A stretch of 5,195 nucleotides of DNA from Candidatus Cloacimonadota bacterium (GTDB lineage Bacteria > Cloacimonadota > Cloacimonadia > Cloacimonadales > Cloacimonadaceae): NCBI GenBank assembly GCA_023230245.1, contig JALNXT010000129.1, forward strand, positions 1 through 5,195. Direction: 5' to 3'. The notes beneath the pieces were generated by a model. It was not told the origin of the DNA. It saw only the letters and a program-made list of their open reading frames with translations, and made no database searches. Numbering within the stretch: the stretch's first letter is position 1; each line of letters opens with the position of its first letter. Below, in pieces: positions 1 through 5,195 of this stretch. The position numbers and the translations under genes were made by a program.

Positions 1-234
1 ATCAGAGCAGATGTTGATCCCCTGGAAGTGGGGATAACGCTGTGGATGGGCAGCACCGGCATTATTAACCTCATGGATAGCATGCGCATCCTCTCTAAGC
101 ACAAGGGGCCTTGCCCTGTTCTACCCGAAGGCTCCATGCTATCGCAGGTAAAAAACTTGAATTTCAGCAAGATGCTGGATGATCTTTGGGAGGCAGTAAT
201 CAACCATATTGTCGTTAGTGAAGCTCATGTTTAA
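1..234 (+). CDS. Probable TetR-family transcriptional regulator, C-terminal fragment (5' end outside window)
   Basis: The frame is open from base 1 and ends at TAA (232-234), giving the last 77 residues of a protein whose start lies to the left. The segment beginning DVDPLEVGITLW, then MGSTGIINLM, resembles the penultimate helix of the TetR ligand-binding and dimerisation domain, where an acidic-D-P start, an aliphatic run with a Trp and a following G-x-I/L are typical. The last helix (LDDLWEAVINHI) also resembles TetR C-termini. TetR proteins are usually about 190-210 residues, so the N-terminal helix-turn-helix would be off the window and cannot be checked. Its position, co-directional and 116 bases upstream of an efflux operon, fits a local repressor that releases DNA when it binds a pump substrate; that role is inference. 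An internal ATG at base 28 could be mistaken for a start, but the conserved segment begins before it. Family assignment is moderately sure. Confidence 0.66.
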   Translation: MRADVDPLEVGITLWMGSTGIINLMDSMRILSKHKGPCPVLPEGSMLSQVKNLNFSKMLDDLWEAVINHIVVSEAHV

Positions 235-302
235 AGCTGCTAAAGTGATTGACAGCAATACAGGCTCGGACAATTTGAACCAAATGGCATTTAGGGCATT
301 AC

Positions 303-330
303 GTAAATATCGCCTATATATAATATTAAC
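303..330. promoter_or_regulatory. Candidate operator: imperfect inverted repeat over the -10 box
   Basis: The 8-base arms GTAAATAT (303-310) and ATATTAAC (323-330) are inverted copies matching at 7 of 8 positions, with a 12-base spacer whose central four bases also pair. The repeat covers the TATAAT box at 319-324. TetR-family operators are commonly imperfect palindromes of about 15-30 bp overlapping the promoter, so a site for the upstream regulator is plausible. The region is very AT-rich, so chance symmetry is a real alternative. Confidence 0.28.
319..324 (+). promoter_or_regulatory. Putative -10 box (TATAAT) of the efflux operon promoter
   Basis: A perfect TATAAT lies 26 bases before the channel gene's ATG, inside the AT-rich run TATATATAATATTA. 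Transcription would start near 331-333, leaving a leader of about 20 bases that still contains the ribosome binding site. No good -35 hexamer sits 16-18 bases upstream (the 17-base position reads GCATTA), so the promoter would be weak or activator-assisted, or the genes may also be read from the regulator's promoter. Confidence 0.4.
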
Positions 331-338
331 CGATAGAT

Positions 339-342
339 GAGG
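339..342 (+). promoter_or_regulatory. Ribosome binding site of the TolC-like gene
   Basis: GAGG with 8 bases before the ATG at 351. It supports that start, which also gives a clean signal peptide. Confidence 0.65.
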
Positions 343-350
343 TCTCAAGA

Positions 351-1727
351 ATGAAGAAAATCCTTTTAATCATAGCCCCCCTTTTACTGTTCTCCTTGTT
401 ATGGGGAATTGGCTTGGAAGAAAGCATCAACCAAGCTAAGAAAAATAACAAAGAATTGCTAATGGCAATGGAAGACGTTTATAAAGCAGAACAAACCTAT
501 AAGGATGTGCGGGGCAACTTGCTTCCTCAGCTTACCCTTCAGGGAGCCTACGGTCTTTCGGCAACCAATCTACCTAAATCTGCCGTTCCTTCACCGGTTG
601 ATTTTTCCGGTGGTTTGAGTGCCACGGCAACAGATGACGCTAACTATCTGGCAGGAGTAATGGCGGGAGTGGTGAATTCCATGATCCCCTCTTCTCCCAT
701 GAAAGAAGGCTCGTTTGCCTTGCAGATGAAGATGGATCAGGTAGTATTCTTGGGTGGCAAGTTGATTAATGGCATTCGTGCGGTTGATCGTTTTCGCAGC
801 ATCCAAAAGCTCCGCTATACGCTTACCGAACAGGATGTAGTGCTAAAAACATCTGAGATATTTTACCAATGCCTGCTAGCAAAGAAGCTATGGGATGTGC
901 AGGTGGATGGCTTGGCCTTGGCAAATAGACACTTGCAACGAGTGCAGCTATTTGCGACGGAAGGGCAAGTAGCAGAGTTTGACGTTTTACGTGCCAAGCT
1001 GGAAGTAGCCAAGCTGGAGCCCCAAGTTCTTCAGGCAGAGAACAATTATAATCTTGCTGTTTCGGCATTTAGAAAACAAATAGGTGCAGAGGATGAAACG
1101 ATAGTTCCCGAAGGTGATTTTGTGCTGCCAGCCGATTTTGAGATGAGCTTGGGAGAAGCAACTACCCAAGGACTGGCAAATCGCACCGAGCTGGAATTGG
1201 CCGATATCAACAGCCAAATTATGCAGATTAGGTATAATGCTGAAAAGGGGAATTTCCTTCCCAATATCGCATTAAACGCCGATTATTCGCTGTTTACCAA
1301 AGCAGATGAATATGCCATTCAAAGAGACGATTTTGGCTCTAAATATGGCATAGGCATAGGATTTCAAATCCCTCTGTTTACGGGCTTTTCTAATACCTCG
1401 AAACGCAGCTTTGCCAAACACGATTATCAGCGGGCACGTTTGCAGCAAAGAGATGCGGAAGAGCTGATAAGTTTGCAGATTAAGCAGGATTACCAGATTT
1501 TAGAGCATGCCAGAAGCAATTTTGACGTGCAAACTCAGAACATCAGTTTAGCACAGCGTAGTCTTGAGCTTGCCCAAGTTCGCTACGATAATCAGGTGGG
1601 CATTCAGCTGGAAGTATTCGATGCCCAGATAATGCTTCAAGCTATTAAGCTACAATATTATCAGTCTATCTATCAAATCATCATGGCAGATAGCAACTTA
1701 AAGAAATCAATCGGAGTCCGTTTATAA
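351..1727 (+). CDS. TolC-like outer-membrane efflux protein (outer membrane factor)
   Basis: This 458-residue protein is the outer-membrane exit duct of a tripartite pump; TolC-family proteins trimerise into a beta-barrel plus a periplasmic alpha-helical tunnel. An N-terminal MKK followed by a hydrophobic run to about residue 20 is a Sec signal peptide. There is no lipobox Cys, so it is probably not a lipoprotein. The two-fold internal repeat of the family is visible. Half 1 starts with the helix from L22-E23-E24-S25, has the strand-entry motif NLLPQLTL (56-63), a strand VVFLGGKL (131-138) and long helices to about 245. Half 2 repeats this with NFLPNIAL (301-308), the strand FQIPLFTGF (338-346) and helices to the C-terminus. 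Length is normal for the family. The first extracellular loop (about 73-119) is much longer than the equivalent second loop (about 316-331). It is the first gene of the operon, directly ahead of the adaptor gene. Family is certain; substrate is unknown. Confidence 0.95.
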   Translation: MKKILLIIAPLLLFSLLWGIGLEESINQAKKNNKELLMAMEDVYKAEQTYKDVRGNLLPQLTLQGAYGLSATNLPKSAVPSPVDFSGGLSATATDDANYLAGVMAGVVNSMIPSSPMKEGSFALQMKMDQVVFLGGKLINGIRAVDRFRSIQKLRYTLTEQDVVLKTSEIFYQCLLAKKLWDVQVDGLALANRHLQRVQLFATEGQVAEFDVLRAKLEVAKLEPQVLQAENNYNLAVSAFRKQIGAEDETIVPEGDFVLPADFEMSLGEATTQGLANRTELELADINSQIMQIRYNAEKGNFLPNIALNADYSLFTKADEYAIQRDDFGSKYGIGIGFQIPLFTGFSNTSKRSFAKHDYQRARLQQRDAEELISLQIKQDYQILEHARSNFDVQTQNISLAQRSLELAQVRYDNQVGIQLEVFDAQIMLQAIKLQYYQSIYQIIMADSNLKKSIGVRL

Positions 1728-1728
1728 T

Positions 1729-1732
1729 GGAG
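1729..1732 (+). promoter_or_regulatory. Ribosome binding site that decides the adaptor start
   Basis: GGAG lies 6 bases before the ATG at 1739, the best spacing available. It overlaps the alternative ATG at 1727, which has its own GGAG at 1713-1716 with a longer 10-base spacing. The signal peptide begins exactly at the 1739 Met, favouring that start. Confidence 0.6.
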
Positions 1733-1738
1733 AATTTA

Positions 1739-2758
1739 ATGAAGAAAATCCTTACTGTCATCGTCCTTTCAACTCTGCTTTTCGCCTGCGGTAAAAAGCA
1801 AGATAACGCTAAGAATATGGAGCAAATTCAGAATGAAGAAGGCATCCCTGTTCGCCAGACAACTGTAGAATCAACTACCTTCCATCAAGAGCTTATTTAC
1901 AATGCGAGCCTCAATGGAAGCGAAGAATCCACTGCTACTGCAATGGTATCGGATATTATTACCAAAATCAATGCCAAGGTGGGGGATAAAGTTAGCAAAG
2001 GGCAGATTATTATTAGCTTCCCAGCTAACACTCCAGCGGCACAGTTTGAACAAGCATCCAGTGCGTTTAATAGTATTAATACCGTTTATGAGCGTATGAA
2101 ACGTCTGAACGATCATGGCGCAATCAGCCGTCAGGATTTGGATAATGTGCAGACACAATACAATGTAAGCAAAGCCAATTTGGAATCCAGCGAGCAAATG
2201 ATTAACGTGCGGGCACCGATATCTGGAATTATAACCGCAATGATGGTGAACCCCAGCGAGAAAGTGTATCCCGGAAAAGAGCTATTCACGGTTGTCTCAA
2301 CAGGTGGATACAAAGCTGTATTGATGATTCCTGAATCCGAAATCGGGAAGATAAAGAAAGGCATGAAAACAACTGCAACTTGGATGGACGAAACCATCAC
2401 CGGCAAAGTAAGCCAGATATCCCTTGCTATGGATGTGAATACCAAGGCTTTCCGTGTGGAAATCGTGTTCCCCGCTATGAACCGCAACATAAGTTATGGC
2501 GTAACCGCAGAAGTTAGAATTGAAGTTTCCAGTAAACCGAATGTAATCGTTATCCCGCGCGAAGCGATGCTCTTTGAAAATGGTGATACATTTGTGTGGC
2601 TAAATGTAAACAATCAAGCTGTGAAAACCCAGATTAACACTGGGTTGGATAACTCGCTTACATATGAGGTTGTATCAGGTTTGTCTCTTGGCGATACCCT
2701 TATCACAGAAGGGATTAACATGTTAACCCCAAACGTTAAACTCCGCGTGATAAATTAA
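1739..2758 (+). CDS. RND efflux periplasmic adaptor (membrane fusion protein, AcrA/HlyD type), lipoprotein
   Basis: This 339-residue adaptor bridges the inner-membrane pump and the outer-membrane channel. Residues 1-17 are a lipoprotein signal peptide: MKK, a hydrophobic core, then lipobox L14-F15-A16-C17, so Cys17 should be lipidated and the protein membrane-anchored in the periplasm. The lipoyl domain is split as usual: first half about 66-95 (a VGDKVSKGQ turn at 81-89), second half from 157 (VRAPISGII, 157-165) to about 187. Between them is a short alpha-hairpin (about 100-154) whose tip carries R119-x3-L123-x6-S130, the RLS motif by which AcrA-type adaptors contact TolC channels. A beta-barrel domain follows, then a membrane-proximal domain with VIPREAM and VVSGLSLGDTLI. 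An upstream in-frame ATG at 1727 adds four residues (MENL) and would overlap the channel stop by one base; 1739 is preferred because it begins with MKK and has the better-spaced GGAG. The pump gene follows after 9 bases, implying cotranscription. Family is certain, exact start moderately so. Confidence 0.94.
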   Translation: MKKILTVIVLSTLLFACGKKQDNAKNMEQIQNEEGIPVRQTTVESTTFHQELIYNASLNGSEESTATAMVSDIITKINAKVGDKVSKGQIIISFPANTPAAQFEQASSAFNSINTVYERMKRLNDHGAISRQDLDNVQTQYNVSKANLESSEQMINVRAPISGIITAMMVNPSEKVYPGKELFTVVSTGGYKAVLMIPESEIGKIKKGMKTTATWMDETITGKVSQISLAMDVNTKAFRVEIVFPAMNRNISYGVTAEVRIEVSSKPNVIVIPREAMLFENGDTFVWLNVNNQAVKTQINTGLDNSLTYEVVSGLSLGDTLITEGINMLTPNVKLRVIN

Positions 2759-2762
2759 GGAG
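2759..2762 (+). promoter_or_regulatory. Ribosome binding site of the RND pump gene
   Basis: GGAG immediately follows the adaptor's TAA and lies 5 bases before the ATG at 2768. The tight spacing suggests translation of the pump is coupled to that of the adaptor. Confidence 0.65.
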
Positions 2763-2767
2763 ATAAG

Positions 2768-5195
2768 ATGTTTATCTCCAAACTTTCAATAGAGCGACCA
2801 GTGATGGTTACCATGGGCATTTTGGTGTTCGTGGTATTTGGAATCTTGGGTTATATCGGCATGCCCCTAAACCTTATGCCGGATGTAAAGCTGCCCTTCG
2901 TTTCCATCCAGACCATCTATCCTGGTGCCGGACCGCGTGAAATAGAAGCTCAGATCACCCAGAAGATCGAGGATGCCATCTCCACTGTCAGCCAGATAGA
3001 TTTCTCGCAATCGTATTCCATGGAAAACGCTTCGGTGGTGGTGGTATCGTTCAAACTGGGCAAGAATGTGGATATTGCCAATCAGGAAGTGAAAGATAAA
3101 ATAGATGCCATCCTGCGCGATTTCCCCGCTAATGCGGAAAAGCCGGTGGTGCAAAAATTTGATTTCGGTGCCGCTCCGTTCATGGACTTAGTGCTTTCCG
3201 GCAATATGGATGGCAGAGAGCTATATGAGCTAGCCAATGACAAACTGAAGGACAGGCTATCTCAAATTCCCGGTGTGGCACAAGTTACCCTAACCGGTGG
3301 CAGTAAGCGTGAGATCGATGTACGCTTTGATGACCGTGTAATATACGAAAATCAGCTATCCATTCCGCAGCTTACTCAAATCATGGCTGCACAAAATATG
3401 GATATGCCGGCAGGTAACTTCACCCGCGGTTCTCAAGATTATGCTGTGCGCCTGAAGGGCGAATACCAGAACTTGGATGAACTTAAGAATGCCGATATTC
3501 CCACCAAATTCGGGGTAAAAAAGCTGCGTCAATTAGCCACGATAACCGATTCCAGTGCCGAAGTGCGCACCCGAGCAGTGTATTACAGCGTAAAAGATAA
3601 GCAAATGGATGACAATATTATCCGGCTGTCCATCATGAAAAGCTCTGATGGTAACGTGGTGAATATCGCCAAGGACGTGCAAAAGAACTTGCCCGTTTTG
3701 CAAAAGGAACTGCCCAAAGGTTTGAAGCTGGAAGTTATCCGCGATGACAGCACTTTTATCCGTGATACGGTAAACGATACGCTTACCAATATTCTAATGG
3801 GAATCTTGCTTACCGGTTTAGTCCTCTTCCTGTTCCTGCATGATCTGCGTTCCACCCTTATCGTGGCTTTGTCTATGCCCATTTCCATTATCTCTACTTT
3901 TGTGTTGCTACGCGCTGCCGGGTTTACACTTAATATCATGACCCTGATGGCTTTATCAACCGCAGTGGGTATCCTGGTGACAAACTCGGTGGTGGTGCTG
4001 GAAAACATCTTCCGTCACAAAGACATGGGAAAATCTCGGCGTGAGGCAGCAGCAGCAGGTACCTCAGAAATCACAATTGCCGTAATTGCGTCCACGCTCA
4101 CAAACATCGTGGTTTTCCTTCCTATCGCTTCCATGAGTTCTATGATTGGTCAATTCTTTAAGGAATTTGCCCTCACAGTTACTTTCGCCACGGTATTCTC
4201 GCTCATTACAGCTTTTACCATCACTCCCATGCTGGCTTCCAGAATAATCCCCGAAGGTAAGCATGGAAGCCGTTTTGGCTCGTGGTTTGATGCACAGTTT
4301 AACAAGTTTTCTAAAGCTTACACCAAGTTCCTTAGCTATGCGCTTAAATCCCACAAACGGAGTATTACTATCATCGTGATTACAGTTCTGCTGCTTCTGG
4401 GCAGCTTAGCCCTTATTCCGTTAGTAGGGATGGAGCTTTTCCCCACCATGGATCAAGGTATCTTAAGTATCAATGTTGAGCTTCCCCAAGGCTACAATCT
4501 GGATCAGACGGCTAAGGTGCTGGTCGAGATCCAAGACAGGATCGGTAAACACAAAGAAATAGACCATATTGTTACCAATCTGGGTTCACAGGGGATGATC
4601 GATACCGGCACCAATCTGGCAAGTGCAGATCTTAAAATGGTCGATAAAAAGTCCCGCAAAATCAGTTCCGCTGATATGGCGAGTCTGCTAACCCGCGATC
4701 TGGCCGATATCCCTAATGCCAGAATCAAGGTTAGTGCTTCCGCTTCTTTTGGCGGGAACAACTCTCCAGTACAGTTTTTCCTGCAGGGACAGGACAATGA
4801 CCGTTTGGAATCCATAAAAAATGAAGTCATTTCCAATATTCACAACATACCAGGTTTAACTAATCTGGATACCTCTACCCGTAGTGGAAGTTCGGAGCTA
4901 ACTTTGTACCCGAACCGTGCCAAAATGGCAGAAATAGGCGCAACTGTGTATGATCTGGCTTTGGCTCTGCGCGGGTCTGTGGAAGGAATGGTATCCACCC
5001 AATTCCGTGAAGCAGGTAATCAGTACGACATCAAGCTTTCTCTCAGCGATGAAGCGGTGGATTCGCCCGATAAAATTATGAATCTTAGCATCAGCATCTA
5101 TGGGCAAAGCTATTTGCTTTCCCAGCTTGCAGATGTAAAGTTTTCTCCCGGAATCAATAAAATTACCCACCGTGATCGTTACAAAAGCGTGCAGT
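2768..5195 (+). CDS. AcrB/HAE1-like RND efflux transporter permease, N-terminal 809 residues (3' end outside window)
   Basis: This is the inner-membrane pump of the tripartite system; relatives use an ion gradient to drive substrates through a porter domain into the outer-membrane channel. The frame is open from ATG 2768 to the window edge. Family members are about 1,020-1,060 residues, so roughly 200-250 residues including TM8-12 are missing at the edge. Visible layout: N-terminal SIERPVMV, TM1 (about 12-31), LMPDVKLP and YPGAGP opening the first porter region (about 38-335), TM2 (339-357), TM3 (364-381), TM4 (390-411) ending VVVLEN, TM5 (437-454) with ASTLTNIVVFLPI, TM6 (467-490) with TITPMLAS, TM7 (532-550), GMELFPTMDQG (554-564), then the second porter region including GGNNSPVQFFLQG. 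Notably, TM4 reads GILVTNSVVVLEN where AcrB has GLLVDDAIVVVEN, so T405-N406 replace the proton-relay pair D407-D408. I see no acidic residue in the cores of TM1-TM7; E412 at the end of TM4 is kept. An HAE1-type drug/amphiphile pump is more likely than a metal pump, but substrate is unknown. Confidence 0.95.
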   Translation, partial: MFISKLSIERPVMVTMGILVFVVFGILGYIGMPLNLMPDVKLPFVSIQTIYPGAGPREIEAQITQKIEDAISTVSQIDFSQSYSMENASVVVVSFKLGKNVDIANQEVKDKIDAILRDFPANAEKPVVQKFDFGAAPFMDLVLSGNMDGRELYELANDKLKDRLSQIPGVAQVTLTGGSKREIDVRFDDRVIYENQLSIPQLTQIMAAQNMDMPAGNFTRGSQDYAVRLKGEYQNLDELKNADIPTKFGVKKLRQLATITDSSAEVRTRAVYYSVKDKQMDDNIIRLSIMKSSDGNVVNIAKDVQKNLPVLQKELPKGLKLEVIRDDSTFIRDTVNDTLTNILMGILLTGLVLFLFLHDLRSTLIVALSMPISIISTFVLLRAAGFTLNIMTLMALSTAVGILVTNSVVVLENIFRHKDMGKSRREAAAAGTSEITIAVIASTLTNIVVFLPIASMSSMIGQFFKEFALTVTFATVFSLITAFTITPMLASRIIPEGKHGSRFGSWFDAQFNKFSKAYTKFLSYALKSHKRSITIIVITVLLLLGSLALIPLVGMELFPTMDQGILSINVELPQGYNLDQTAKVLVEIQDRIGKHKEIDHIVTNLGSQGMIDTGTNLASADLKMVDKKSRKISSADMASLLTRDLADIPNARIKVSASASFGGNNSPVQFFLQGQDNDRLESIKNEVISNIHNIPGLTNLDTSTRSGSSELTLYPNRAKMAEIGATVYDLALALRGSVEGMVSTQFREAGNQYDIKLSLSDEAVDSPDKIMNLSISIYGQSYLLSQLADVKFSPGINKITHRDRYKSVQ

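Noticed and set aside
249..254. Perfect TTGACA (-35 consensus) in the gap after the regulator
   Set aside because: No acceptable -10 hexamer lies 16-18 bases downstream (the windows read CAATTT, AATTTG and ATTTGA), and the TATAAT at 319 is 64 bases away, so the two cannot form one sigma-70 promoter.
236..259. Possible terminator hairpin after the regulator (GCTG...CAGC, ATTG...CAAT)
   Set aside because: The stems are only four base pairs, mutually exclusive, and no T-run follows, so there is no support for a rho-independent terminator.
275..310. Bacteroidetes-type promoter (TTTG ... TAnnTTTG)
   Set aside because: TTTG occurs at 274-277 but no TAnnTTTG follows at the right distance.
139..348. 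Minus-strand 69-codon frame across the regulator end and the gap
   Set aside because: It lies antisense to the conserved TetR-like C-terminus and crosses the operon's promoter region; its product has no recognisable domain.
1871..2197. Minus-strand 108-codon frame inside the adaptor gene
   Set aside because: It is antisense to the well-conserved lipoyl and hairpin coding region, and its Cys/Ile-rich product resembles no family I know.
3583..4008. Minus-strand 141-codon frame inside the pump gene
   Set aside because: It is antisense to the TM2-TM4 region of a clearly conserved RND protein; its Ser/Thr/Arg-rich product is typical of a shadow frame.

Overview
The window holds a tripartite RND-type efflux operon from a Gram-negative (diderm) bacterium, all on the + strand: the C-terminal end of a probable TetR-family regulator (1-234), a TolC-like outer-membrane channel (351-1727), a lipoprotein membrane-fusion (periplasmic adaptor) protein (1739-2758), and the first 809 codons of an AcrB/HAE1-like RND inner-membrane pump (2768 to the window end). 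An outer-membrane factor and a lipobox-bearing periplasmic lipoprotein imply two membranes. Base composition is intermediate, and I see no marker that fixes the phylum.

Layout: the regulator fragment is followed by a 116-base AT-rich gap with a perfect TATAAT box (319-324) inside an imperfect inverted repeat (303-330), then a clear Shine-Dalgarno before the channel gene. The channel and adaptor genes are packed end to end (one possible adaptor start overlaps the channel stop by one base). The adaptor and pump genes are 9 bases apart. Each gene has its own GGAG/GAGG ribosome binding site. No terminator is visible, and the pump gene runs off the right edge, so the pump would lack its C-terminal membrane half (TM8-12) only because of the window boundary. 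No stretch over 300 bases lacks a gene.

How the parts should work together (family knowledge plus inference): the pump takes substrates from the inner membrane or periplasm, the adaptor docks pump to channel, and the TolC-like channel carries substrate across the outer membrane. The adaptor's hairpin carries the R-x3-L-x6-S motif that contacts TolC-type channels, which fits its partner being the channel encoded next door. The TetR-like protein probably represses the operon. Substrate cannot be told from this sequence.

The most notable feature is in the pump: the two adjacent aspartates of TM4 that carry protons in AcrB (D407-D408) are replaced by Thr-Asn (T405-N406), although the surrounding motif is well conserved. 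The energy coupling of this pump may therefore differ from the textbook mechanism. Otherwise this is a recognisable, conventionally arranged efflux operon.
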